Counted from the first letter of the stretch, positions 51,712 to 60,132 are shown. The stretch is 64,000 nucleotides of DNA from Deltaproteobacteria bacterium (GCA_016717595.1 JADKFE010000124.1:1-64000); one strand, 5' to 3'. Numbers and translations: made by a program. Notes: generated by a model not told the origin, from the letters alone.

Positions 51712-52926
51712 ATGCTCCGCGTGCTCATCGCCGACCGCCTCCCTGACTCTGCCCGCACCCGGCTCCAGGAGGCCGGCTGTGAGGTGATCGTCGACCCTGG
51801 GCTTCAGGGCGACACCCTCACCGCCGCCCTCGCCGAGCACCAGCCCGACGCGCTCATCGTGCGCAGCACGAAAGTGAACGCCGCGCACATCCAGGCCGGG
51901 CGCTCGCTGCAGCTCATCGTGCGCGCGGGCGCGGGCACAAACACCATCGACACCGCCGCCGCGTCCGCCCGAGGCGTCTACGTCTCGAACTGCCCGGGCA
52001 TGAACGCCGTGGCCGTCGCCGAGCTGACCTTCGCCCACATCCTCAACGCCGACCGCCGCGTCGCCGACGGCGTGGCCGACTTACGCGCGGGCCGCTGGGA
52101 GAAGAAGCAGTACTCCAAGGCCCGGGGCCTCAAGGGCCGCACCTTGGGCGTCATCGGCGCGGGCAACATCGGCCAGGCGGTCATCGCCCGGGCCTTGGCC
52201 TTCGAGATGCGTGTGGTCGCCTGGAGCCGCTCGTTGACGCCCGCTCGGGCGGCGGAGCTCGGCGTCACCCTCTGCGCCTCGGCGGTGGAGGTCGCCCGCC
52301 AGGCCGACGTGCTCACCGTTCACCTCGAGCTCAGCCCGGCCACCCGCGGCTTCTGCGGCCCGGCGATCTTTGAGGCCCTGCGCCCCGGCGCCACCTTCAT
52401 CAACACCTCCCGCGGTGAGCTGGTGGACGAGGAGGCCCTCGCCGAGGCCGTCCGCACGAAGGGTGTGCGCGCGGGCCTCGACGTGTTCCACGGTGAGCCC
52501 GCCGGGGACGCCGCCGCCTGGACGCCCGCCCTGGCGGCTTTGCCCGGCGTGTACGGCACCCACCACATCGGCGCCTCGACGGATCAGGCCCAGGAGGCCG
52601 TCGCTGACGAGGCCATCCGCATCGTGCTCGTCTGGGCGGCCACAGGCGACGCGCCGAACTGCGTGAACCTCGCCGTGAAGACAAAAGCCACGCACCTGCT
52701 CATCGTGCGCCATGAGGACCGCGTCGGCGTGTTGGCCACGGTGCTCGACATCATCCGCCAGCACAACATCAACGTGCAGCAGATGGAGAACATCATCTTC
52801 TCTGGCGCCCGGGCCGCGAGCGCACGAATCCAGCTTGAGAGCGCGCCGCCCGACGCCCTGCTCGATCACCTACGCGCCCAAGATCCCGTCTTCGACGTGA
52901 AGCTCGTCCCCTTGGAGGTCCAGTGA
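51712..52926 (+). CDS. serA: D-3-phosphoglycerate dehydrogenase with ACT domain
   Basis: A 404-residue enzyme that oxidises 3-phosphoglycerate, the first step of serine synthesis. The NAD site is GVIGAGNIGQAVIARA, the catalytic Arg is in FINTSRGELVDEEAL, and the His is in YGTHHIGASTDQAQ. A C-terminal ACT domain (LLIVRHEDRVGVLATVLDII) probably binds serine for feedback inhibition. The length is close to the short E. coli-type enzyme, without the intervening domain of long forms. ATG 51712 follows GGGAG; an upstream GTG at 51691 is less likely. Its stop overlaps the serC start (GTGA). Confidence 0.94.
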   Translation: MLRVLIADRLPDSARTRLQEAGCEVIVDPGLQGDTLTAALAEHQPDALIVRSTKVNAAHIQAGRSLQLIVRAGAGTNTIDTAAASARGVYVSNCPGMNAVAVAELTFAHILNADRRVADGVADLRAGRWEKKQYSKARGLKGRTLGVIGAGNIGQAVIARALAFEMRVVAWSRSLTPARAAELGVTLCASAVEVARQADVLTVHLELSPATRGFCGPAIFEALRPGATFINTSRGELVDEEALAEAVRTKGVRAGLDVFHGEPAGDAAAWTPALAALPGVYGTHHIGASTDQAQEAVADEAIRIVLVWAATGDAPNCVNLAVKTKATHLLIVRHEDRVGVLATVLDIIRQHNINVQQMENIIFSGARAASARIQLESAPPDALLDHLRAQDPVFDVKLVPLEVQ

Positions 52927-54017
52927 GCGACGCCCCCTTCCCCTACGGCCGCATCCACAACTTCTCCGCTGGCCCGGCGGTCCTGCCGCTCTCGGTGGTC
53001 GAGGAGCTCCGCGAACAGCTCCCCAACTTCGCGGGCATGGGTGTGGGCGTCATGGAGCTGTCCCACCGCTCCAAGCCCTTCCTCAAGCTGATGAAAGGGG
53101 CCCAGGGCCGCATCCGTCGCCTGCTGAACCTCAGCGACGAGCACACCGTCCTGTTCTTGCAGGGCGGCGCCTCGCTGCAGTTCTTGATGGTGGCGATGAA
53201 CCTGCTCCAAGGCGGCACGGCGGACTACATCGACACCGGCGTCTGGGCGAACAAGGCCATCAAAGAGGCCAAACGGTACGGCACCGTGGTGGTGCCGTTC
53301 TCGGGCAAAGCCGAGAACTACCGGCAGGTGCCCCAGTCTTGGGCGCGCACGCCGGGCGCGGTCTACACCCACATCACCACGAACAACACGATCTACGGCA
53401 CCCAGCTTCATGGGCTGCCCGAGAGTGAGGGCCTGCTCGTCGCCGACATGAGCTCGGACATCCTCTCCCGTGAGGTCGACACCTCCAAGATCGACGTGAT
53501 CTACGCCGGCGCCCAGAAGAACCTCGGCCCCTCGGGCCTCACCGTGGTGACGCTCTCGCCCCGGGCGATGGCCCGCGCGGCGCTCTCCGACGCCCCGACC
53601 ATGCTCAACTACAAGGTCCACGCCGACGACGCCGACCAGCTCTACAACACGCCCAACACCTTCGGCGTGCTGGCCCTGGACCGCGTGCTCAACTGGATCG
53701 AGACCCAAGGCCTGCACACGGTGGGCGAGACCAACCGCCGCAAAGCCCAGAAGATCTACGACGTGCTCGACAGCTCGGCGTTCTGGCGCCCCCACGCCGC
53801 CGCCGACAGCCGCAGCGACATGAACATCACCTGGCGTCTCCAGGATGAGGCCCTAGAGCCGGTGTTCGTGAAGGAGGCCACCGAGGCCGGACTCGACGGG
53901 CTCAAGGGCCATCGTTCCGTCGGCGGGCTGCGCGCGAGCATTTATAACGCCTGCCCCGAGCAGAGCGTAGACGCCCTCGTGGCGTTTATGCGGGAGTTTG
54001 AGCGGGTTCGGGGTTAA
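52923..54017 (+). CDS. serC: Phosphoserine aminotransferase
   Basis: A 364-residue PLP enzyme that converts 3-phosphohydroxypyruvate and glutamate to phosphoserine and 2-oxoglutarate; it also serves in pyridoxine synthesis. It begins with the family mark IHNFSAGPAVLPLSV; MGVGVMELSHRS and the Schiff-base Lys in VIYAGAQKNLGPSGL are all present. Start GTG 52923 lies in the serA stop, so the two steps are translationally coupled. The third enzyme (SerB) is not in the window. Confidence 0.95.
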   Translation: MSDAPFPYGRIHNFSAGPAVLPLSVVEELREQLPNFAGMGVGVMELSHRSKPFLKLMKGAQGRIRRLLNLSDEHTVLFLQGGASLQFLMVAMNLLQGGTADYIDTGVWANKAIKEAKRYGTVVVPFSGKAENYRQVPQSWARTPGAVYTHITTNNTIYGTQLHGLPESEGLLVADMSSDILSREVDTSKIDVIYAGAQKNLGPSGLTVVTLSPRAMARAALSDAPTMLNYKVHADDADQLYNTPNTFGVLALDRVLNWIETQGLHTVGETNRRKAQKIYDVLDSSAFWRPHAAADSRSDMNITWRLQDEALEPVFVKEATEAGLDGLKGHRSVGGLRASIYNACPEQSVDALVAFMREFERVRG

Positions 54018-54038
54018 GCTGCGCGCTGGTGAAGCGCG

Positions 54039-54063
54039 GTTCTTGACTTCACACCCCAAGAAC
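54039..54063. promoter_or_regulatory. Inverted repeat GTTCTTG-N11-CAAGAAC after serC
   Basis: Perfect 7-bp arms (54039-54045 and 54057-54063), about 95 nt before the tandem-HTH gene. A GC hairpin (CGCGCT/AGCGCG, about 54022-54037) lies just before it and could end the serC transcript. TTGACT within the repeat resembles a -35 with TTAGCA downstream at about 18 nt. Confidence 0.4.
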
Positions 54064-54158
54064 GTGTTAGCAGGTTGTGGTTCGGGGCGGCCCCCAGCGC
54101 CCCAAAGCATTGCACCCCCGCGCACCTGACGCCCTACGAGGCTCTCAGGGGAGTACGG

Positions 54159-54476
54159 ATGGCAGAGAAGACTCAGGTTCGCGCCGAGACTGAGCCCTGG
54201 TGGGCCGAGTTCGTGAGCCTCTACAAGACAGTCCCCCTTCGTGAGCTGGCGCGGCGCTTTGGCACGAACTCCCGGCGCCTCCGGCGCGCGGTGCAGCGCT
54301 CAGCCCTCGATGAGGAGCCTGAGAAGGTCCGCGAGTCCGAGCAGCGTTTGGGCACCTTGCCCGACGCCTCTCTCGCCGACGATCTCGACGTGACCGTCGA
54401 ACACATCCAGGGTGCGCGGCTCCGGCGCGGCGTCGCTCCTTTTCATCCTCGCGCGCCCCGTCGGACCAAAAGGTGA
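54159..54476 (+). CDS. Small protein with two helix-turn-helix-like repeats
   Basis: A 105-residue basic protein with two similar HTH-like units: YKTVPLRELARRFGTNSRRL (residues about 23-43) and LGTLPDASLADDLDVTVEHI (about 65-86), the second ending in the Arg-rich helix QGARLRRGV. It is probably a DNA-binding regulator or sequence-specific architectural protein. Start ATG 54159 is chosen because the upstream frame is not protein-like. Its end overlaps the next gene (GTGA). Confidence 0.65.
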   Translation: MAEKTQVRAETEPWWAEFVSLYKTVPLRELARRFGTNSRRLRRAVQRSALDEEPEKVRESEQRLGTLPDASLADDLDVTVEHIQGARLRRGVAPFHPRAPRRTKR

Positions 54477-55495
54477 CCACCCAACGCCCCGCCCCTCCGC
54501 CCGCCGACAAGCCCAAGCGGGTGCGCGCTGATCCCACCCAAGTGCAGGTCGTCGTGCGCCGCGCCCCCGTCGTCGAGCGCCGCGGTGACCTGCCGATGGG
54601 CGTGAGCCTCAGCCGCAGCCTCGCCGTGCGCCCGCCGCCGCCTCCGGGCCCGGCCCCCGCGCCCTTCGACCCGCCGCCGCCCGTCGCCCCGCCGCCGCCC
54701 TCCGCCGCCGCCGCCGATGGTCGCCGCCGTGTGGTGCGCCGTGTGGGTGAGGTCGAGGTCACGCGCCGCACCGCCAGCGAGGTCAGCCCTCGTCGGCGTC
54801 CGTCTCCACTCGATGACCGGGACGACCCCGAGCAAGGTGGCTACGACCGCTATGAGGACGACTACGACCTCGACGACCGCCCGGTGAGCCGCATGCGCTC
54901 CACGGCCCCGGCGGGCGCCAAGGTCGAGTCCGCCGCCGCCGCCGCTGCCGAGCCCGTTGGGGGCCGTCGCCGCATCGTCTCCTCCGACCGCGCCTCGGCG
55001 CCCGAGCCCCCTCCCGAGGAGGAGGCGCCCAAGCCGATGCTGCGCCGCAAACCCCGGGAGAAGAAGCTCGCCGCGCCCGTGCGTACGGTCTTTGAGAAGG
55101 CCCGCGGTGACGCGCTCCCCGAGCACATCAAGCTCGACGAGCTGCTGGTGGAGCGCCCCCGTCGCACCACCTTAGAGCCGCTGGTCGAGGCGCCCCGGCC
55201 CGCGGCGCGTGCGGCTGAAGAGCCCGTGGAGGCGCCGATCATCGAGGTGGCGCCCGTCGTCGAGGTCGTCGCGCCGCCGGTCGTCCCCGCGGTCAACGGC
55301 GTCTCGGTCAAGAGCGCCCCGGTCAACGGCGCCGCGCGTGACGCCGCCACCCTCACCCGGGCGGCCGCGTACTGGCTCGTGACCCTCACCACGGGCCGAG
55401 AGCTCGTCGTCGCCGCGGCCAGCGTGCTCGGCGCGGCCCAGCTTGGCGCCGCCCACGGCGACGTCCGCGCCATCGGCCCGCTCCCCGGCCTGTAG
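54473..55495 (+). CDS. Pro/Arg-rich, largely disordered protein
   Basis: A 340-residue protein dominated by Pro, Arg, Ala and Glu tracts (RPPPPPGPAPAPFDPPPP, then acidic RYEDDYDLDDR), with no transmembrane segment until a mildly hydrophobic C-terminal 60 residues (LTRAAAYWLVTLTTGREL). It matches no domain I know. Codon use is consistent with neighbours. Coupling by GTGA to the tandem-HTH gene suggests the pair acts together, possibly as a regulator and an intrinsically disordered partner. The next gene is convergent, 5 nt away. Confidence 0.55.
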   Translation: MTTQRPAPPPADKPKRVRADPTQVQVVVRRAPVVERRGDLPMGVSLSRSLAVRPPPPPGPAPAPFDPPPPVAPPPPSAAAADGRRRVVRRVGEVEVTRRTASEVSPRRRPSPLDDRDDPEQGGYDRYEDDYDLDDRPVSRMRSTAPAGAKVESAAAAAAEPVGGRRRIVSSDRASAPEPPPEEEAPKPMLRRKPREKKLAAPVRTVFEKARGDALPEHIKLDELLVERPRRTTLEPLVEAPRPAARAAEEPVEAPIIEVAPVVEVVAPPVVPAVNGVSVKSAPVNGAARDAATLTRAAAYWLVTLTTGRELVVAAASVLGAAQLGAAHGDVRAIGPLPGL

Positions 55496-55500
55496 AGCCG

Positions 55501-56154
55501 TCAGCGGCGCCGGGCCCGCGGGTCCAAGGCCTCGACCTCGGCCATCGCCTCTCGGCGGCGGGTCTGGTCGAGATCGAGCTGGCGCACCCGCCGCTCCAGA
55601 GGGCTCAGGCGCTCATCGAGGTGGCTGAGCCCCGCCTGGTTGAGCCCCTGCACCCGGTTGAGCTGCAGGAGGAGGGCGGCGGGCAGCGTCTCGTGCGCGT
55701 CGTCGTCTTGGTGCTGGCGGTAGGCGGCGGCGAGGCGGTCGGCGGTGTCCCGGGCCTCTCGCTGGAGCGCGGCTTGGTCCTCCAGCGCCCGGCGGAGGAG
55801 GGCGTTCACGCCGTCAGCGCCGTCGTCGTCGTGGGCCTCTTGGGCGATGAGCCCGACCTCGGCCTCCAGAAGCTCGGCGTGCTGGCTGAGGCGGCGCAGG
55901 CGCGTCATCACCGCCGCCCAGGCCTCACGCAGCCGCGCCCGAGGGCTGAGCGTCGGGCTCGTCGTCTCCGGCGCTGGACCGCCGAAGACCCGCGCCCAGA
56001 GGGACGGCGCCTTGGGGCTCGGCGGCGGGGCCCCGGCCTCGGTGGCGGCGGCGAGGGCCTCCACCAGCTCAAGCTGCAGCGCCCGGGCCTCTGCTCCCAG
56101 CGCGGCCAAGGCGTCTAAACGGCGTCGCAGCGCGGCCTCAGCGGCTCTCTCCAT
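55501..56154 (-). CDS. Coiled-coil protein
   Basis: A 217-residue, almost entirely helical protein with heptad-like Leu/Ala/Arg/Glu patterns (residues 1-40, 75-135 and 155-215) broken by a Pro-rich hinge (residues about 42-65). It has no signal peptide or membrane helix. The start overlaps the stop of the outer-membrane barrel gene (TGATG), so it is made with that protein. It may be a cytoplasmic or periplasmic tether, but no family is recognised. Confidence 0.6.
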   Translation of the reverse strand: MERAAEAALRRRLDALAALGAEARALQLELVEALAAATEAGAPPPSPKAPSLWARVFGGPAPETTSPTLSPRARLREAWAAVMTRLRRLSQHAELLEAEVGLIAQEAHDDDGADGVNALLRRALEDQAALQREARDTADRLAAAYRQHQDDDAHETLPAALLLQLNRVQGLNQAGLSHLDERLSPLERRVRQLDLDQTRRREAMAEVEALDPRARRR

Positions 56155-57557
56155 CAGAACGCCTCCCCCCAGCCCGTCGTGATCGCCCAGGCGCTGTCGC
56201 TCACGGCCACGTCCAGGCGCACGACGTTGAGCCGCTCCGGGGGCAAGATCAGCCGCAGGCCGAGGCCCCCGGCGGGGTGAAGACCGTCGTTGACCACATA
56301 GGCGAGGTTGCCGAACACCACGCCCTCCAAGGGCCCGATGAGCGCCCAGCGCTGCTCCAAGTCGAGGGTGCTGATGAAGGGCGCGCGGTATCGCCCGGCC
56401 CAGGCGCCGCGGTGAAGCTCGGCCCCGCCCACCGTCGGCAGGCGCAGAAGCGGCGCGCCCTTCATCAGCTCCCCGCTCGCCCAGAGCCGCGCCGCGGTGA
56501 CCCCGCCGAGGCCCGGCCGGTACGCGCGAAGGTCGGCGGTGAGGCCCCAGTGGGGGTAACCGAAGACCGCGGCGTCGCTGCTCAGCCCGACCACAACCCC
56601 CTCGCGGGTCTCGCCGAAGCCTTGGCTGCGGTCGAAGCCGAGGGTGAGGCTGGGGCCGTGCCCAGCGAGCCAGCCCTCGCCCCAGTCGTCCCAGCGGGTC
56701 ACCCAGGTGAGCTGCGCCGAGAGGCCGTCGCGCCGGGCCCCGCCGCCGACGCTGAGCGCCACGAGATCTTGGGTGATGCGGGCGGGGGTGTCTCCGGTGT
56801 AGACGTCCACCACCCCTCGCCCCGCGGCGGCGCCCAAGGTGGCGAAGACCGGCCCGGGGCTGCGCAGCCGGGCGCTCGTGGCGTAGGCCCCGCGGGTGGT
56901 GGCGGTGAGGGTGAGCTGGGCCGAGCCGCCGCGCAGGAGCAGGTCGGGGTGGGTGAACACGAGGCCGCCGCCGAAGCCGACGCCGGGCGCCCCGGCCAGC
57001 CCCAGGCCCAAGAACCAGGTGCTCGGCTGGCTAGGCAACACGCCGTCGGCGGCGATCAAGGCGTCGCCGAGGCCGTCGCGCTGGGCGCTCACCCGCAGAA
57101 GATCGAGGTGTCGGCGCTCGCCGGTGGCCAGGTAGAGCCGCGCGGCGGCGGGGCCGGGCAGCCACAGCGCGGCCTGCTCGGCGGCGACCCGGGCCAGCTC
57201 CTTGTCGGCCCCGGCGTAGGGCGGCGCGAACAGGTAGTAGTCGGCCCAGGCGATCCAGCCCCAAGGCCCGAGGCCCTGGTTCAAGGCGTCGGTGATCTTC
57301 GCGCCGTGCTGAATGGGGCCGATGTTGCCGCTCATCGTGAGCAGGCGCAGGCGGGCCATGCCCTCAGCGACGGGCTCCCCGAGGCTGAGCGCGAGCTTGA
57401 GGCAGTCCCGGGCGAGGGGCCGATCCCCGGCGTAACGGGCGGTGTCCGAGGCCGAGACCGCGGCGAGGCCTGGGCTCATCCAGCCCAAGCCCTCGGTGGG
57501 GCAAGGGCGCGTGGCCGCGAGCGCGGTGGCGGCGATCATCCAGGTGAAGGGCCCCAT
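56154..57557 (-). CDS. Exported protein with helical N-terminus and outer-membrane barrel (surface-antigen-like)
   Basis: A 467-residue protein with a signal peptide (WMIAATALAA). Residues 25-170 are helical and TPR/Sel1-like (SDTARYAGDRPLARDCLKLALS). Residues about 175-467 are beta-rich with many aromatic and Gly residues, ending in LDVAVSDSAWAITTGWGEAF. The C-terminal Phe and strand pattern resemble the Omp85/BamA surface-antigen barrel. Its 5' leader contains a strong intrinsic terminator (57587-57629), implying conditional read-through. It is the first gene of a two-gene operon with the coiled-coil protein. Confidence 0.65.
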   Translation of the reverse strand: MGPFTWMIAATALAATRPCPTEGLGWMSPGLAAVSASDTARYAGDRPLARDCLKLALSLGEPVAEGMARLRLLTMSGNIGPIQHGAKITDALNQGLGPWGWIAWADYYLFAPPYAGADKELARVAAEQAALWLPGPAAARLYLATGERRHLDLLRVSAQRDGLGDALIAADGVLPSQPSTWFLGLGLAGAPGVGFGGGLVFTHPDLLLRGGSAQLTLTATTRGAYATSARLRSPGPVFATLGAAAGRGVVDVYTGDTPARITQDLVALSVGGGARRDGLSAQLTWVTRWDDWGEGWLAGHGPSLTLGFDRSQGFGETREGVVVGLSSDAAVFGYPHWGLTADLRAYRPGLGGVTAARLWASGELMKGAPLLRLPTVGGAELHRGAWAGRYRAPFISTLDLEQRWALIGPLEGVVFGNLAYVVNDGLHPAGGLGLRLILPPERLNVVRLDVAVSDSAWAITTGWGEAF

Positions 57558-57586
57558 TCGTCGTGGAGTATCTCACCCGGGCGCCG

Positions 57587-57629
57587 AAAAAAAGAGAACC
57601 GGGCTCGGAGAGCGAATCTCCGAACCCGG
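57587..57629 (-). terminator. Intrinsic terminator in the leader of the barrel operon
   Basis: On the minus strand an interrupted 13-bp stem, CCGGGTTCGGAGA (57629-57617) / TCTCCGAGCCCGG (57611-57599) with one mismatch, and a 5-nt loop. It is followed 5 nt later by seven T (57593-57587). It sits only about 30 nt before the barrel gene's ATG, so it is either a leader attenuator or the end of a small RNA encoded at 57630-57880. Confidence 0.7.
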
Positions 57630-57880
57630 CGCAGCTCAGCGGGTCCCCCCCAAGCCCAACGACGTCGCACCCCCATGCACTACCCGTCGTTTTGAGCTGT
57701 CGTCCAAGCGCGCCACGTGAGCGCCCTCAGACCCCGAAAGATCCTCACGATTCGGCTTGTGACCGCCTCGTGTCTCACCATCGGGTGACGCTCTCACCAA
57801 ATGCAAAGGTCGTGCCATGCTGGGCAAAAAGTAAGATCTTTGAAATTCAGCCCTTTGCGCGGGGGGTTCTCTCTGCGCGA
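57630..57880 (-). other. Structured intergenic segment, possible leader RNA or small RNA
   Basis: No coding frame that I can support. On the minus strand it runs into the terminator at 57587-57629. It contains further pairable arms, for example AACGACG and CGTCGTT (about 57658-57697), and a G-rich run. There is also the 12-mer CCATCGGGTGAC (57778-57789, plus strand), repeated before the second XRE gene (58438-58449). No known RNA family recognised. Confidence 0.35.
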
Positions 57881-57942
57881 GTGTCACCTAGTGTCACCCT
57901 GTGACACGTCACGGGACAGGTGGATGTGTCCCGACGGGACAC
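57881..57942. promoter_or_regulatory. Twin 17-bp palindromic operators upstream of the XRE genes
   Basis: GTGTCACC (57881), then GTGTCACCCTGTGACAC (57891-57907), then GTGTCCCGACGGGACAC (57926-57942): two perfect 7-3-7 palindromes with centres 35 bp apart, plus one extra half-site. They lie 60-110 nt before the first XRE gene, as expected for repressor dimer sites. Downstream are TTGATC (57967) and GATAAT (57988), and a ribosome site AAGGGAGG (57981). Confidence 0.65.
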
Positions 57943-58001
57943 CCCCAATCATCCTGAAGAAGATCCTTGATCGGTGGCCGAAGGGAGGATAATCTACGCG
58001 C

Positions 58002-58337
58002 ATGAGCCAGAATGCACCGATTCGTGAACAAGTAGCGACCCGTCTGCGCCAGCTCCGGCTGGAGCGGGGTCTCAGCCAAACCGCCTTGGCCGCCCGTGTT
58101 GGCATGCGGGAGGGTGACATCAGCCGGTACGAGACCGGCGAGCGCTCTCCCAGCATCGAGAGCCTTGAGCGCCTTGCCGAAGGTTTTGGCCTCAGCATCG
58201 CCGAGGTGATGACGCTCAACCAGCGCGAGCCGTCGTCCGATCTCGACGTCATCGTCTCCGCGCTCCGCAACCAGCCGAACAAGGTGATCGCCATCGCGCG
58301 TCGCCTGGTGCTCGCGCTGTTGACGGATCCGCCGTAG
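58002..58337 (+). CDS. XRE-family transcriptional regulator 1
   Basis: A 111-residue protein. The Cro/cI-type HTH spans residues about 9-65 (VATRLRQLRLERGLSQTALAARVGMREGDISRYETGERSPSI). The C-terminal 45 residues are helical and may dimerise (LDVIVSALRNQPNKVIAIARRLV). It probably binds the twin palindromes just upstream and represses itself. A second, related XRE gene follows after 115 nt. No toxin gene or phage gene accompanies them. Confidence 0.88.
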   Translation: MSQNAPIREQVATRLRQLRLERGLSQTALAARVGMREGDISRYETGERSPSIESLERLAEGFGLSIAEVMTLNQREPSSDLDVIVSALRNQPNKVIAIARRLVLALLTDPP

Positions 58338-58452
58338 AATCCAGCGGCTGAGCGTAGAAACTCACAGAACGCCTCGGCGTTTTTGTGCTGAAGCTCTCCG
58401 GGTTGGATATACACCAACACGGAATGAACCGCTCAGCCCATCGGGTGACTCT

Positions 58453-58794
58453 ATGCGACTGCAAGTGCTTATCGGCGCTCGGATTCGTCAGCTTCGACTC
58501 CTCTGTGGCCTCTCCCAAGCCGAGCTTGGGGCGCGCGTCGGCATCGGCGCCCCCGAGGTCAGCAAGGTCGAGAACGGCCGCCGCGTGGCCTCCCTCGTCA
58601 CGCTCAGCCGCTTCGCCCAAGGCTTAGACGCCCCGCTGCAAGACCTCCTCGACGTCCAGGACGAGGCCGACTACTTCGACCCCGAACTCCGGTCATTGGT
58701 TGACCGACTTCACGCCCAGGGCGTCGAGGAGGCGCGTCGGGCGCTGCTCATCGTGCTCGCGATGTTGGATGAGCGCGACATGGACAAGCTCTAA
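58453..58794 (+). CDS. XRE-family transcriptional regulator 2
   Basis: A 113-residue paralogue of the preceding gene with HTH LIGARIRQLRLLCGLSQAELGARVGIGAPEVSKVENGRRV and a similar helical C-terminus (RRALLIVLAMLDERD). The same 12-mer, CCATCGGGTGAC, lies 4 nt before its ATG and again far upstream of regulator 1, so it may be a shared control site. The tandem suggests a small two-repressor switch. Confidence 0.85.
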   Translation: MRLQVLIGARIRQLRLLCGLSQAELGARVGIGAPEVSKVENGRRVASLVTLSRFAQGLDAPLQDLLDVQDEADYFDPELRSLVDRLHAQGVEEARRALLIVLAMLDERDMDKL

Positions 58795-58836
58795 GCGCTC
58801 AGGAGCACAAACGATTTGGGCAGGCCAGCGCCCGCG

Positions 58837-60039
58837 TCAGGCGGGCTTCGGCTCGGCGGTCCACCACACCCGCAGCAGGCTCTCCTCAGCGGGCACGCCC
58901 AGACGTAGGGGGAAGCCGTAGTGGCCCGTGCCGCGGTGGATCATCATGCGGTCGCGGCCCCGGGCCCAGAGGCCGTGGTCGGGCAGGCCGAAGAGGCCGC
59001 TCACCACGGTCCAGTCGAGGCCAAAGGCGACGAGGCCCACCTGGCCGCCGTGGGTGTGCCCGGAGAGGGTGAGGTCGGCCTCGCCTTCGGGCACAGAGGT
59101 GAACGCCATCGGGTCGTGGAGCAGCCAAAGGCGTAAGGTTTCGGGAACGCGGGGGTATTTGCTGGCCAAGGCGCCGAGATGCTGGGCGCGGTCGCGGAAG
59201 CGGAAGTCGGCGCCGACGAGCTGCACCTTGCCCGCGGGGGTGTCCACGACGACGGCCTCGTCGATGAGCAGCCGCGCGCCGACGGCGGCCAAGGATCGTG
59301 CGACCTCTTCAGGGGCCTCCAGATCATGGTTGCCCCGGCAGGCGAAGACCCGGCCCGGCATCGCCTTGAGCGGCGAGAGCGCCTCGGCCAAGGCCCCGCG
59401 GGTGCCGTTGGTCTCAAAGGTCAAGAAGTCGCCGGTGAGCAGGATGAGGTCGGGATCTTGGGCGACGGCGCGCTCGCAGACGGCCTTGAGGCGCTCCACG
59501 GGCATGAACGTGCCCAGGTGGGGATCGGTGATCTGCACGAGCCGTAAGGGGCGGCCCCCGGCGGGGGTCGGCGGCGGCTTCACCCGGTGCAGGCCGTCGA
59601 TCACCGCGCCGTCGAGGGGGAGATCCCGCTCTTCAGGTTTGAGGCGCAGAGTGCCCGCGAGGCCGAGGGCCGCGCCGACGAAGGGGATCCACACCCCGGC
59701 GGGGGTGAAGCCCAAGGCTGAAGCGAAGGCCCAGGGCAGGCCCAAGAACGTCGCCGCCCAGAAGGCCGAGGCGGGCAGAGAGACGAGCCAACGCCAGGCC
59801 CGGGAGGGGTCGCTGGGGTTGGCGAGGCGCCAGAAGTGCAGGATCACCGCGGCTTGGAGGGGGAACATCGCGAGGCCGAGCGCGCCCAAGGCGGGGTAGA
59901 GCAAGGCCGCGCTGGCGCCGTGGAGGCCGAGCACGACGGAGAGGAACACCGCCGGGAAACGCCCGCCCTTGCTGGCGGCGTTCAGCACGAGGCCCAGGGA
60001 GCTGGCGAAGGTGAAGAGCGCGAAGGCGGGTCCAGCCAT
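58837..60039 (-). CDS. Membrane-anchored metallophosphoesterase
   Basis: A 400-residue protein with four N-terminal membrane helices (residues about 5-125) and a calcineurin-like phosphoesterase domain. Dimetal motifs are VQITDPHLG (Asp-x-His), LLTGDFLTF, ACRGNHDLEAPEE (Asn-His-Asp) and LSGHTHGGQVG. It resembles YaeI/YkuE-type enzymes that act on membrane-bound UDP-sugars or lipids such as UDP-diacylglucosamine or lipid phosphates. The ATG at 60039 removes an implausible Arg/Asp-rich upstream frame. It is divergent from murJ (93-bp gap). Confidence 0.88.
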   Translation of the reverse strand: MAGPAFALFTFASSLGLVLNAASKGGRFPAVFLSVVLGLHGASAALLYPALGALGLAMFPLQAAVILHFWRLANPSDPSRAWRWLVSLPASAFWAATFLGLPWAFASALGFTPAGVWIPFVGAALGLAGTLRLKPEERDLPLDGAVIDGLHRVKPPPTPAGGRPLRLVQITDPHLGTFMPVERLKAVCERAVAQDPDLILLTGDFLTFETNGTRGALAEALSPLKAMPGRVFACRGNHDLEAPEEVARSLAAVGARLLIDEAVVVDTPAGKVQLVGADFRFRDRAQHLGALASKYPRVPETLRLWLLHDPMAFTSVPEGEADLTLSGHTHGGQVGLVAFGLDWTVVSGLFGLPDHGLWARGRDRMMIHRGTGHYGFPLRLGVPAEESLLRVWWTAEPKPA

Positions 60040-60132
60040 GAAGGTCAGCTCCGAATGTTCAGGAATCCTGCGCACCGTCAGGCTGGGGTCAATGGCGCCC
60101 GGGGGCGACGTCAACGGGCTACATGAGGCCGC

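Noticed and set aside
57590..57660. tRNA, tmRNA or 4.5S RNA in the GGTTCGGAGATTC region
   Set aside because: No T-loop consensus, no acceptor stem pairing and no SRP tetraloop motif; explained by the terminator stem.
57636..57887. 83-residue minus-strand frame before the barrel gene
   Set aside because: It runs toward the leader terminator, has no convincing start and protein-unlike composition; a leader or small RNA is more likely.
58002..58794. Toxin-antitoxin or prophage immunity module around the XRE pair
   Set aside because: No toxin, integrase or phage structural gene lies next to them; both neighbours look like housekeeping or envelope genes.
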